From contig JAVFAR010000015.1 in NCBI GenBank assembly GCA_034002365.1, positions 1-34,589 of the forward strand: a stretch of 34,589 nt of DNA, given 5' to 3'. The notes under the pieces are model-generated. The model was not told where the DNA came from. It ran no database searches and saw nothing but the letters and a program-made list of their open reading frames with translations. The position numbers and the translations under genes were made by a program. This DNA is from Trichloromonas sp034002365. GTDB lineage: Bacteria; Desulfobacterota; Desulfuromonadia; Desulfuromonadales; Trichloromonadaceae. This document shows positions 9,822 through 17,654 of the stretch, piece after piece; positions within the stretch are counted from its first letter, which is position 1, and the number at the start of each line of letters is the position of its first letter.

Positions 9822-10723
9822 CTTACCGAAGCTTGCGCCAGATCCACAACAATCCCTTCCAAAAGCCCGAAATCACTGACGATAATTTCCCGCTTGCAGA
9901 ATCTGCGAAGAAGGCCGGAGACGATCGAAAGACCTGGAACGATGAGATCGCCGCGCCCCTTTTCCATCCCCGGAAGAGCTTCCCGTTCGGCCAGGGACAT
10001 GGGCCGCAGGCGGTGAAGAAAATCCTCGACCCGTTCCCGGGAAACCCGGTGGTTGTTCACTCGCCGCCAGTCGTATTCGGTCATTTCCAGGTCGAGGGCG
10101 GCGATGGTGGTGACGGTGCCGGCGGTGCCGACCAGGACGGTATCTTCGGCGATTACCGCACCGGCTTCCCGCAAATCTCGCTCCAGCAGTTCCAGGATGC
10201 CGTCGATCACTTGTCCCGGTTTCTCCGACGATTCGGCCAGACGCACCGCGCCCAGGGGATAACTGCGGGCGAAGCGGCGCTGGTCCCCCTCCAGCAGGAT
10301 AAACTCGGTGCTGCCGCCGCCGATGTCGAAGATCAGAGTGGACGGAGGCCGGGGATGCAGGGCTTCGCATACGCCGAGGGTGCTGAGGCGGGCCTCCTCA
10401 TCGCCGCTGATGATTTCGACGGCGATGTCCAGTTCCTGCCGGATGGCATGCACGAAATCCGCGCCGTTCGCCGCCAGGCGCAGAGCCTGGGTGCCGACGG
10501 CCCGCACCCGGCGGACGGTGTGTGCATCCAACTGCGACTTCATGGCGCGCAACGCGCAAAGGGTCCGTTCCCGGGCATCGGGTGCCAGACCCTTCACGGG
10601 ACACAACCCGCCGCCCAGGCGGGTTATGCAGCGTTCGTAACGAACAGGCGCCAGACCCTCAGGCCCGACTTCGGCCAGCAACATGCGAACCGTGTTGGTG
10701 CCGATGTCGATGGCCGCGAACAA
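9818..10723 (-). CDS. Ppx/GppA family phosphatase (exopolyphosphatase or pppGpp phosphohydrolase)
   Basis: A 301-residue ASKHA-fold phosphatase that should hydrolyse polyphosphate and/or pppGpp. The phosphate-1 loop AAIDIGTNTVRMLLAEV is at the N-terminus, GDEEARLS and IFDIGGGSTEF (phosphate-2 region) follow, and GTAGTVTT lies in the second half. It is the short form without the C-terminal HD domain found in the ~500-residue E. coli enzymes; that is common in bacteria. The start is a TTG at 10723, directly abutting the TAA of the Na/Pi transporter gene (TAATTG), with GGGAGAG upstream. The two are probably translationally coupled, linking phosphate uptake to polyphosphate or alarmone turnover (inference). 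Ppx and GppA activities cannot be told apart from sequence. Confidence 0.92.
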   Translation of the reverse strand: MFAAIDIGTNTVRMLLAEVGPEGLAPVRYERCITRLGGGLCPVKGLAPDARERTLCALRAMKSQLDAHTVRRVRAVGTQALRLAANGADFVHAIRQELDIAVEIISGDEEARLSTLGVCEALHPRPPSTLIFDIGGGSTEFILLEGDQRRFARSYPLGAVRLAESSEKPGQVIDGILELLERDLREAGAVIAEDTVLVGTAGTVTTIAALDLEMTEYDWRRVNNHRVSRERVEDFLHRLRPMSLAEREALPGMEKGRGDLIVPGLSIVSGLLRRFCKREIIVSDFGLLEGIVVDLAQASVS

Positions 10724-12415
10724 TTATTTCTCTCCCACCACCGCTTGCGCCACATTGAAGGTGTGGTCGCCGATCTTCTCGAAGTTGTGCAGCATATCGA
10801 TGAAGATCAGGCCGGGCAGGACCGCGCACTCGCCGGTATTAAGGCGGGCGATGTGATTGTTGCGCATCGATTCTTCCAGGTAATCGATGTTGTCTTCCAT
10901 GTGCCGGGCCTTTTCCAGGATGGTCTTGTCTTCTCGCGCCTGGCCGGCGACGACGAATTCCAGCAGGCTCTTGGTACTCTCACCGATCTGCACCAGTTCC
11001 GCCTCACCCACCTCCGAAAAGATGATCTTCTGGGAGGCCTTCTTCTGGCCGAGGCGCCAGAGATTTTCACAGTGGTCCCCGACCCGCTCCAGGTCGTTGA
11101 CCATGTGCATCATCGAGGCGATCTCCTTGGAGGTATCCTGGGTAATGGATTTCTGCGACAGGGCGACAAGAAAGTCCGTGATTTCTTTCTGCAGAAGATC
11201 GACAAGTTCTTCTTTCTTTTCCAGAGCAGGGATCCGCTTTTCGTTGCCGTCCTTCAGGAAAAGCAAGGATTCGTCGAGCATTTCCAGGGCAATCTGGCCC
11301 ATGCGGCGGGTCTCGGCCTTGGCCTGCCCCAGAGCGATGGGGGGCGTATTGAGGACGCGGTTATCGATGTATTTAAGATGGAATTCCATCTCCTCGTCCC
11401 GGCCGCGGATGATGATGGTGGTCAGCTTGGCCAGGATACCGACCAGGGGCAGAAAGATGATGGTGTTGACGATATTGAAGAGCGAATGGGTATTGGCGAT
11501 ATGTCGGGCGATAAAGGGTTTGTCGCCGATAACACCCCCCAGGGTCTGGGCCTGCTGTTGGGTCTGAATGACAAAATCGGCATCCCCGGGAGTGATGCTG
11601 TTGACGAAGGAGAGAAAAAAAGGCATCAGCAACAGCATATAAGCGACGCCGAGAAAGTTGAAAAGAAAATGAGCAAAAGCCGTGCGCTTGGCGGCGAGGT
11701 TGGTGCCGATGGCGGCCAGGTTGGCGGTGATGGTCGTGCCTATATTCTCCCCTAGAACCAGAGCCACGCTTGCCTCGAAAGAAATCAGCCCAGCCCCAGC
11801 CAAGGCGATGGTGATACCGATGGTGGCGCTGCTGCTTTGGACGATCATGGTCAAAACGGTGCCGATCAGTACACCGAGCAGAGGATGATCGCCCACCATC
11901 ACAAAAATATCCCGAAATTCTTGGCTGGTTTTAAGAGGTTCGAAGGCCTGTTCCATAATTTGCAGGCCGAAAAACAGAATACCGAACCCCAAAAAGATCT
12001 CCCCGATATAGACCCACTTTCGACTGGAGGCAAAAAGTTTCAAGCCGGCGCCTAGACCAATGGCAGGCAGGGCGTATTTGGTTATTTTAAACGCGATAAG
12101 CTGGGCGGTGATGGTGGTGCCGATGTTGGCCCCAAGAATAACGCCGATGGACTGGACCAGGGACATGAGACCGGCATTAACGAAGCCGACCACCATGACC
12201 GTCGTGGCGCTGGAAGACTGAATAATACTGGTGACCGCGATGCCGACTAGCGTGCCGACAACACGGTTATTGGTCAGAGCGGCAAGAATCTTGCGCATGC
12301 GGTCGCCGGCGATCTTCTGCAACCCTTCCGACATGATTTTCATGCCGAAGAGAAATAATCCCAGTCCGCCGACCAGGCCGAAAATCAGTTTCTCATTGAG
12401 AAGAATGTCCAGCAT
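10724..12415 (-). CDS. Na+/phosphate cotransporter with C-terminal PhoU domain
   Basis: A 563-residue membrane protein of the NptA/PNaS family, expected to import phosphate with sodium. Two inverted-repeat Na/Pi-cotransporter units each contain the QSSSAT signature: QSSSATTVMVVGFVNAG and QSSSATIGITIALAGAG. Each is followed by a GANIGTT or GENIGTT loop. About eight hydrophobic segments span roughly residues 5-320. The last ~230 residues form a soluble, helical PhoU-like domain (for example HMVNDLERVGDHCENL, FEKIGDHTFNVAQA) that probably tunes transport. The ATG at 12415 has AGGGAG five bases upstream. It is first in an operon with the Ppx/GppA gene. Confidence 0.95.
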   Translation of the reverse strand: MLDILLNEKLIFGLVGGLGLFLFGMKIMSEGLQKIAGDRMRKILAALTNNRVVGTLVGIAVTSIIQSSSATTVMVVGFVNAGLMSLVQSIGVILGANIGTTITAQLIAFKITKYALPAIGLGAGLKLFASSRKWVYIGEIFLGFGILFFGLQIMEQAFEPLKTSQEFRDIFVMVGDHPLLGVLIGTVLTMIVQSSSATIGITIALAGAGLISFEASVALVLGENIGTTITANLAAIGTNLAAKRTAFAHFLFNFLGVAYMLLLMPFFLSFVNSITPGDADFVIQTQQQAQTLGGVIGDKPFIARHIANTHSLFNIVNTIIFLPLVGILAKLTTIIIRGRDEEMEFHLKYIDNRVLNTPPIALGQAKAETRRMGQIALEMLDESLLFLKDGNEKRIPALEKKEELVDLLQKEITDFLVALSQKSITQDTSKEIASMMHMVNDLERVGDHCENLWRLGQKKASQKIIFSEVGEAELVQIGESTKSLLEFVVAGQAREDKTILEKARHMEDNIDYLEESMRNNHIARLNTGECAVLPGLIFIDMLHNFEKIGDHTFNVAQAVVGEK

Positions 12416-12523
12416 GTTAACTCCCTATAAATGAACGGGCCGACACGCGGAATGAACTCCGCCGGCGTGCGATGCATCGGGCCGTCGAGGAGGATTAAGG
12501 GGATGGGCTTCGAAAACGGGGGA

Positions 12524-12552
12524 ACTATAAAGGAGGCATCACTTTTTTTCAA
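12524..12552 (-). promoter_or_regulatory. Sigma-70 promoter of the Na/Pi transporter operon
   Basis: On the minus strand -35 TTGAAA (12552-12547), a 17-base spacer and -10 TATAGT (12529-12524). The -35 lies inside the last codons of the upstream lipoprotein gene. The leader would be about 100 bases and contains a small GC-rich hairpin (GCGGA/TCCGC, 12447-12462). I see no clear Pho box. Confidence 0.78.
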
Positions 12553-13183
12553 CGTAAAAGGGGAGCGTAAAATCGGCATTTACATCCTTGGCCGCCGGGG
12601 TCAGATAGCCGCGCAATTCCACGGAACGCACGCGGGTCAGATCGATGGTGAAAAAGACCAGGCCGGTCACCTGCGCATCGGGAACCAGGTCCAGGTTGTC
12701 GAGGGCTCCGACCAGGGCATCGGCGGGACGGTTCTGGGCGAAATAAGGTCGCGAGCTGGTGAATCCCCGCGCCGCCGCGGCTTTCTCCATATCTTCCAGA
12801 TAATAGTAGCCGACGTAGGGATAAGGAAGCAGGTAAGGAGAATTGCGGCGGAGGATTTCGTTGACGCGTTCGGGAGGCAGCGGAGAATACTGCGTTCCGC
12901 GATCATCCATCAGCAGAAACGCGGAAAGGGGCAAAGACAAGGATTTCCCAGTCCGATTGCCGACGGTCAGCTCGAAAGCGGTGAGATTCCCCTCGCTCAG
13001 GACGGGGGCGAAATCCGGGTCATGCAGACGGGCCTTGACCAAGACGCCGTTGCGGATTTCGCTGATGGAGTTGTCGGCCGGGTCGACCTGGGCGGTCGCG
13101 GTGGCGCGGGGAACGACGGTAACGCCGCAGCCGCACAGACAGACAACAAGCACAAGCAAGAACCAGGCTCCGGCGGTCTTCAT
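12539..13183 (-). CDS. Putative lipoprotein of unknown function
   Basis: A 214-residue protein with a lipoprotein signal: Met-Lys, a hydrophobic stretch (7-16) and lipobox LCGC with the lipidated cysteine at residue 19. Export and anchoring in a membrane leaflet are therefore likely. The mature part has no motif I recognise. It shows a beta-rich stretch (FELTVGNRTGKSLSLPLSAF) that resembles DUF4352-like or immunoglobulin-like folds, and a Tyr/Pro-rich segment (PYLLPYPYVGYYYLED, about 116-131). A GAGG sequence lies seven bases before the ATG. It is last in a likely operon with the cNMP-binding and OmpA-like genes, 27 bases after the former. Function unknown; an envelope role is the only context clue. 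Confidence 0.82.
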   Translation of the reverse strand: MKTAGAWFLLVLVVCLCGCGVTVVPRATATAQVDPADNSISEIRNGVLVKARLHDPDFAPVLSEGNLTAFELTVGNRTGKSLSLPLSAFLLMDDRGTQYSPLPPERVNEILRRNSPYLLPYPYVGYYYLEDMEKAAAARGFTSSRPYFAQNRPADALVGALDNLDLVPDAQVTGLVFFTIDLTRVRSVELRGYLTPAAKDVNADFTLPFYVEKK

Positions 13184-13210
13184 GGGCAGGCCTCTTTTCG
13201 GTTTTAAGGA

Positions 13211-13690
13211 TCAGGACTCTTTGCGCCCAAGGGCAAGATTGAGCAGGGCGCGGAATTCCTCATGCTCCTCGCGCACCCGGCGGGCGAGAATGCGGCTGAT
13301 GTTACGTAACAGCTTCAGCCCCAAGGCCGGGTGACTGTCGCAGAAACGTTCGAAAGACGCCCGCCCGATGCTCAGCAGGCGGGCATCCTCGATCACCCGG
13401 GCGGTGGCGGAGCGGGGGGCGCTGTCCAAAACCGCCATCTCGCCGAAGGTATCCTCGGCGGCGAGAACCACCAGCGTCTGTTCGTCCCCTTCGGCCAGCA
13501 TCTTGGAAATGCGGATGGTGCCTTCGCGAATCAGATAGAGAGATTCCCCGGGCATGTTTTCGATGAATACCGTCTTCCCCGCCGGAATCGGCTTCTCTTC
13601 GAAAAGGCCGCTCAGAGAACCGATTTCCGCCTCGGACATGCCGGCGAAAAGGGCGCTTGCCTTGAGCGGCAAAAGATGGATGTCACTCAT
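13211..13690 (-). CDS. Stand-alone cyclic-nucleotide-binding domain protein
   Basis: A 159-residue protein consisting of one Crp/Fnr-type sensor domain (about residues 8-125) and a C-terminal helix. The phosphate-binding cassette reads FGEMAVLDSAPRSATARV with the conserved Glu and Arg, so binding of cAMP or a related nucleotide is plausible. There is no helix-turn-helix, so it is not a transcription factor by itself; it probably signals through a partner. It lies 48 bases after the OmpA-like gene and 27 before the lipoprotein gene, and may link nucleotide sensing to the envelope (inference). The start has only a weak GGA upstream. Confidence 0.9.
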   Translation of the reverse strand: MSDIHLLPLKASALFAGMSEAEIGSLSGLFEEKPIPAGKTVFIENMPGESLYLIREGTIRISKMLAEGDEQTLVVLAAEDTFGEMAVLDSAPRSATARVIEDARLLSIGRASFERFCDSHPALGLKLLRNISRILARRVREEHEEFRALLNLALGRKES

Positions 13691-13738
13691 GGTCGGTCCG
13701 ATTCGGACAGAGGTTCGACAAATAAGGGCAAGGACGGA

Positions 13739-15193
13739 TCATTCCACGATCTCCCGGGGGGTCAAGACCCGCACTTCGATCCGGCGGTTTTCGGCACGCC
13801 CTTCCGGGAGGGCGTTGTCGGCGATCGGCAGACTCTCGCCAAAGCCCTTCACAAAGACCCGCTTCGGTTCGATCCCCTGACGCAACACCAGATAGCCGGC
13901 GACGGCCGCCGCCCGCTGCCGGGAGAGCTCCTCATTGTACTGGTCGGGACCGACGTTGTCGGTATGGGCGTCAATGCGCACCAGCAGCCATTGCCGGTCG
14001 GCGCGCAAGGCGTCGGCCAGCAGAGAAAGACTTTCCCGCCCTTCGTCGGAGAGGCTGCGCTGGTCGGCGGCGAAAATTGTGTCGGGCAGACGAAACTGCC
14101 GATAAACGGCGGCACGGGTCGGAACAACGGATTCACCCGCCGGCGGAGCCTTCTCGCCGGCATCGAAGGAAGCCACCGCCAGCCCTTCCAGCACCGGCTG
14201 AGTCTCGACCTTGAGATTTTCCTCGGGGCCGACGATGATCTCCGGCTCATCGGCGGGAACCGGCAACTCCCACCGGGCAACGGGGGATGTCTCCTGGCCG
14301 CCGAGGGAGAGCAGCGGCGTCAGGGTCTTGAGCCGGATTTTTTTCTCCTGATCCTCGCCCTTGTCGCCGTCTTTTTCCGGGGCATCTTCGGTGACCCGCT
14401 CGATGGGAGTAATGAAGTTCCCCACGCCCTGGCAGCCGCTGAGGCCCACCAGCGCCCGCCAGTCGGGACTGGCATCGCTCATCCCGAGACCGACACCGAA
14501 GTTGAGGGTCAGGTGCGGCATGAGAAAATATTGCAGGCCCAGGGTCGCTTCCAGAGGGGCATCGGCCCCTTTGAACTTTTCCGTCTGGGCTTCAAGTTCG
14601 GCGATCAGACGCAGGCGGTAAGCCGGCAGGAATTCCAGGCCGGCTCCGAAAATATATTGATCGTCATAGTCGATATCGGGGGGGGACTCGGTATTGAGAT
14701 AACCGGTGTTGAGGTGAACCCCAAACTTCCCCGGCTTGTAACTGGCGATCAGACGCCCAAGGATATCGGTCAGGCCGTCGTATTCGGGATCATCCGTCAC
14801 CAGGCGGCGCATCTGGCCGTCGACGGCGAGTTTGAAGGGAGAAGAGCGTTTACCGAGAACGCGGAGTTTGAAGCCGAGATTGGCGTACCCGCGTCCGCTG
14901 GCGAGTTCGTCATCGTTGAAAAGCAGGTTGGGAAAGGAGCCGTAGGCTTCCATAAAGGTTCCCAGCCCGAGGGTGATGGCCGCCGGCAGGATGGTGGCAT
15001 CGCTCCCCTCTCCACTGGAGGCGGCATGGTTGCCCCAGAGTCCGATGCAGATATTGCCGGCGTTGAGGGTTTCGGCGGAAGGTTGCGACAAAAGGCCGGT
15101 GTCGCCATATTGGGTGGGATTGGCCGAGGCCTGACGTAGCGGCCCGCCGATGAGCGCCAGACAAAAGAGGAGGATGATCGGCCAGCGTTTCAT
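13739..15193 (-). CDS. OmpA-family outer-membrane protein with predicted beta-barrel
   Basis: A 484-residue exported protein. A signal peptide (about 1-24, cut near QASA/NP) is followed by ~240 residues of alternating short strands (for example GYANLGFKLRVLG, LRLIAELEAQTEKFKGAD), which look like an outer-membrane barrel. A charged linker (EKDGDKGEDQEKK) and a Pro/Glu-rich region follow. A C-terminal OmpA domain (about 365-484) binds peptidoglycan; its motif region reads IDAHTDNVGPDQYNEELSRQRA with the Asp and Arg expected to contact diaminopimelate. It is first in a probable operon with the cNMP-binding and lipoprotein genes. It should anchor the outer membrane to the wall; any pore role is open. 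Confidence 0.9.
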   Translation of the reverse strand: MKRWPIILLFCLALIGGPLRQASANPTQYGDTGLLSQPSAETLNAGNICIGLWGNHAASSGEGSDATILPAAITLGLGTFMEAYGSFPNLLFNDDELASGRGYANLGFKLRVLGKRSSPFKLAVDGQMRRLVTDDPEYDGLTDILGRLIASYKPGKFGVHLNTGYLNTESPPDIDYDDQYIFGAGLEFLPAYRLRLIAELEAQTEKFKGADAPLEATLGLQYFLMPHLTLNFGVGLGMSDASPDWRALVGLSGCQGVGNFITPIERVTEDAPEKDGDKGEDQEKKIRLKTLTPLLSLGGQETSPVARWELPVPADEPEIIVGPEENLKVETQPVLEGLAVASFDAGEKAPPAGESVVPTRAAVYRQFRLPDTIFAADQRSLSDEGRESLSLLADALRADRQWLLVRIDAHTDNVGPDQYNEELSRQRAAAVAGYLVLRQGIEPKRVFVKGFGESLPIADNALPEGRAENRRIEVRVLTPREIVE

Positions 15194-15240
15194 GAAGTCC
15201 CGAATCGGAATCGCGTCGGCATAAAGGAGAATGGGTCAAG

Positions 15241-15274
15241 GATGAAAATACCATTTCATCGCCCCGGAATGCAA
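15241..15274 (-). promoter_or_regulatory. Candidate promoter of the OmpA-family gene with an overlapping inverted repeat
   Basis: On the minus strand TTGCAT (15274-15269), an 18-base spacer and TATTTT (15250-15245) form a modest sigma-70 match about 50 bases upstream of the gene. An inverted repeat, GATGAAA-N6-TTTCATC (15241-15260), covers the -10 and could be an operator. Neither element is tested. Confidence 0.45.
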
Positions 15275-15295
15275 CGTGCCTCCCCCACGTTCATG

Positions 15296-15321
15296 AAAAA
15301 ACCGGGGACAACGCCCCGGTT
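15296..15321 (-). terminator. Intrinsic terminator of ihfB
   Basis: On the minus strand an 8-bp perfect stem, AACCGGGG/CCCCGGTT, with loop CGTTGT is followed by a T run (15300-15296). It lies 43 bases after the ihfB stop codon. Confidence 0.9.
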
Positions 15322-15363
15322 CGGAATTCCGTTAAGATGGGGAAGAAGTAAGAGGAGGCATGT

Positions 15364-15642
15364 TTAGGGCTGATTGACCCTTTCGCGCAGTTCCTTGCCG
15401 ACCTTGAAGAAGGGGAGTTTTTTGGGCATCACCTGAATCACTTCACCGGTCTTGGGATTGCGTCCCATGTACGATTTGTAATCCTTGACCACAAAACTGC
15501 CGAAACCGCGAATCTCGATGCGCCCGCCTTCGACCAGCGCCTGGGTCATGGAATCGAAAATGAGGTTGACGATTTCCTCGGCTTTCTTGTAGGTCAGATT
15601 CTTCTTATTGGCCAGGCTTTCCACCAGTTCCGACTTGTTCAT
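15364..15642 (-). CDS. ihfB: Integration host factor beta subunit (HU/IHF family)
   Basis: A 92-residue DNA-bending protein, the standard HU/IHF length. The helical N-terminus (MNKSELVESLANKKNLTYKKAEEIVN) is followed by the body strand GRIEIRGFGSFVVKDYKSY and the flexible DNA-binding arm GRNPKTGEVIQVMPKKLPFF. The EIRGFGSFVVKDYKSYMGRNPKTGE type of sequence favours IHF-beta over HU, although HU cannot be excluded. A strong AGGAGG ribosome site lies five bases before the ATG. It has its own promoter and terminator, so it is monocistronic. IHF would support sigma-54 promoters such as the one predicted upstream of satP (inference). Confidence 0.9.
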   Translation of the reverse strand: MNKSELVESLANKKNLTYKKAEEIVNLIFDSMTQALVEGGRIEIRGFGSFVVKDYKSYMGRNPKTGEVIQVMPKKLPFFKVGKELRERVNQP

Positions 15643-15722
15643 GACGCCTCCTGAAGGTATGAACCCTGCGAACCCGCTCTTCCCCTTGCATCGTAGTTTT
15701 CCGTTCCTGCAATGTTTTTAAC

Positions 15723-15750
15723 AATATACTTTCAGGCCGACCCCTGTCAA
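15723..15750 (-). promoter_or_regulatory. Sigma-70 promoter of ihfB
   Basis: On the minus strand -35 TTGACA (15750-15745), a 16-base spacer and -10 TATATT (15728-15723). It lies about 80 bases upstream of ihfB and 22 bases after the stop of the upstream TPR gene. Confidence 0.85.
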
Positions 15751-15771
15751 TAGGAGGTTATGAATTATCAG

Positions 15772-17028
15772 CTACTTACCATAGCGCATCAGGATCTCGT
15801 CGGCCTCGTGGCGCAAATCGGGAGCGAGCTCGTCCACGGTCGGCAGCCGTTCCAGCCAGGGACGGCCATCCTCGAACCGGCCCAGGTCCGCGCAGGCCTG
15901 GGCCATGCGCAGCGGCCAGCGGGGGTTGGCGGGATCACGAGAGGCCTCGGCACGGAAGGATTGCAGGGCTTTTTTCAGGAATTGTCCCCGGCGCAGCCAG
16001 AACTCGGCGAGCAAAACATGGGGCGCCCCGCCGCAGCCCGAAGACGGCAGGCGCTTTAACAACCCTTCCGCTTCGGCGCAGCGTCCGGCCCGCTCATACA
16101 GGTTCGCCGTCAAAAGCAGAACCTCCATCTCCGCCGGCCCTTCCCGCAGGGCTTCTTCGCCGTGGACGAGGGCCGCGTCCAGGTTGCCCTCGGCCGCCCG
16201 CAGACGGGCCAGACAGCCATGGCAGAAGGCCGGCGTCAGATTCGCGGAGAGCATGCGCTGAAGACGCGCTTCGGCCTCTGGCAGGCGGTTTTCGTGAAAA
16301 TCGAGGCGCACCAGGGTTTCGTAAGCGAGAGGATGGACGGAATTGATCACCACCGCCTGCTCCAGATCCCGGCGCCCGGCGGCGATATCCCCCATGCGGG
16401 CGCGCAGGGCGCCCCGTTCGAAATAAAAGAGGTCATCCCGCTCCTCCGCGGGCAGTGCCTCGAAACCGGCCAGAGCCTCGGCATCGCGCCCTTCGTGCGC
16501 GGCCAGAAAGGCCAGACGGAAGGCCGTACCGGTACGCCGGTAACGATCGGCCAGATCAGAAGGATAGCTGGCCAACACCAGTTCCAGGCAGGTTTCCGGA
16601 TCGGGCATATCGGCCTCCCCGGCCGAAGACGAAGCCGTCGAGGCGCAGCCCGAGGCACAGCAGGATGAAGCCTTCGTTTTGGCGGGAGAATTCACGGCGG
16701 CGGGAGCGGAAAGATCGGCAAGACGTTTTTGCGCGGCTGCGCATAAGGCGGGGGCCCGGCCCTGATCGGCGGCCAAGTGAAAATGCTCCAGAGCCCGTTC
16801 CCGGTCGCCGGTCCGGAGACAGGCCTCCCCTTCCGTAAGATTGAGTTCGGCCAGGCGATCCCCGGCCTCGGTCACCAGGGAAAGCCATTCGGCCCGGGCC
16901 TCGGGGTGCAATCCTTGCTTGGGGTCTTCTCCCTGGCGGAGGAGATCGGCCCAACGTTCGTCACGGGCCAGGTCGCGGAGATTTTCCAGCGGATCCTTGG
17001 GGGCGAAGAAGCGGCTGAGCAAGCCCAT
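15772..17028 (-). CDS. TPR-repeat protein with a cysteine-rich linker
   Basis: A 418-residue soluble protein rich in Ala/Leu/Glu helical pairs typical of tetratricopeptide repeats. Examples are about 63-105 (GEACLRTGDRERALEHFHLA) and repeated units from about 170 to 400 (ALVHGEEALREGPAEMEVLL, LAEFWLRRGQFLKKALQSF). Between them lies a low-complexity segment with Cys-Cys and a third Cys (SSCCASGCAS, about 121-130). Further Cys residues occur at C147 and in FCHGC and SGCGG, so metal binding or disulfides are possible but unproven. There is no signal peptide. It follows the second XRE-cupin gene by 19 bases, so it is probably co-transcribed. Such proteins scaffold complexes; the partner is unknown. 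The ATG has AAAGG eight bases upstream. Confidence 0.85.
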   Translation of the reverse strand: MGLLSRFFAPKDPLENLRDLARDERWADLLRQGEDPKQGLHPEARAEWLSLVTEAGDRLAELNLTEGEACLRTGDRERALEHFHLAADQGRAPALCAAAQKRLADLSAPAAVNSPAKTKASSCCASGCASTASSSAGEADMPDPETCLELVLASYPSDLADRYRRTGTAFRLAFLAAHEGRDAEALAGFEALPAEERDDLFYFERGALRARMGDIAAGRRDLEQAVVINSVHPLAYETLVRLDFHENRLPEAEARLQRMLSANLTPAFCHGCLARLRAAEGNLDAALVHGEEALREGPAEMEVLLLTANLYERAGRCAEAEGLLKRLPSSGCGGAPHVLLAEFWLRRGQFLKKALQSFRAEASRDPANPRWPLRMAQACADLGRFEDGRPWLERLPTVDELAPDLRHEADEILMRYGK

Positions 17029-17047
17029 GAACGGGGCCTTTCATCGG

Positions 17048-17614
17048 TCAGATGGTGGTGAAGGGGGAGAGGGTCCAGATGACCTTGGCCTCCTGTTCGC
17101 CGACATTGTCCCAGCGGTGGGGCAAGTGGGATTTGAAGGAGATGCTGTCCCCCGGACGCAGCAGGTAACGTTCCCCGGCGATGGTGATTTCCAAAGTGCC
17201 TTCGAGAACGTAGATCAGTTCATCCCCGGGATGATACATTTTCTGGACCCCGCTTGTCCCGCCTTTTTCCACGGTGCAGAAAAAAGACATGAATTGAGGG
17301 TCGCGCAAGCCCGAGGTGAAAGACTCGGTATGCATGTTGTGCTCATCGTCGTAGACCGTCTGATCCCGACTCCCCGGCGAGGTGTAGACGATTTCGTTGG
17401 TAGTCGTAACCTCCTCGACGAAGTAGTTGATACTCTTGTCGAAAACCGCCGCCAGCTTCATCAGGATCTCCACCGAGGGGATCGTCAGGCCCCGCTCGAT
17501 TCGGGAAATCATATTCGACGACACCTTGGAGCGATCGGCCAGTTCCTGAATGGTCAAATCCCGCTTGAGGCGGATATTTTTCAGTTTTTTTCCGACGATC
17601 TTCTTGATTTTCAT
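17048..17614 (-). CDS. XRE-family transcriptional regulator with C-terminal cupin domain (copy 2)
   Basis: A 188-residue regulator. The N-terminal helix-turn-helix (about residues 7-65) contains LTIQELADRSKVSSNMISRIERG. The C-terminal cupin (about 110-185) has the PGDELIYVLEGTLEI and LRPGDSISFKSHLPHRWDN barrel blocks, where a small ligand would bind. This is the PuuR/SutR-like layout of small-molecule-responsive repressors. It lies 40 bases after a paralogue of the same length and 19 before the TPR gene. The two DNA-recognition helices are nearly identical (SSNMISRIERG in both), while the cupins differ more. That suggests shared or overlapping DNA sites with different ligands (inference). Target genes are not evident. 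Confidence 0.93.
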   Translation of the reverse strand: MKIKKIVGKKLKNIRLKRDLTIQELADRSKVSSNMISRIERGLTIPSVEILMKLAAVFDKSINYFVEEVTTTNEIVYTSPGSRDQTVYDDEHNMHTESFTSGLRDPQFMSFFCTVEKGGTSGVQKMYHPGDELIYVLEGTLEITIAGERYLLRPGDSISFKSHLPHRWDNVGEQEAKVIWTLSPFTTI

Positions 17615-17654
17615 GGCGTTTTCCTTCCGGGGACGGCCTTTGCCGGGCGACGGA

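Noticed and set aside
7945..11755. Two long plus-strand frames (602 and 658 codons) opposite iorA, the phosphatase and the Na/Pi transporter.
   Set aside because: No domains, no plausible starts, and the minus-strand genes account for the coding signal.
13331..15139. A 602-codon plus-strand frame opposite the cNMP-binding and OmpA-family genes.
   Set aside because: The minus strand encodes an OmpA domain and a signal peptide; the plus frame has neither.
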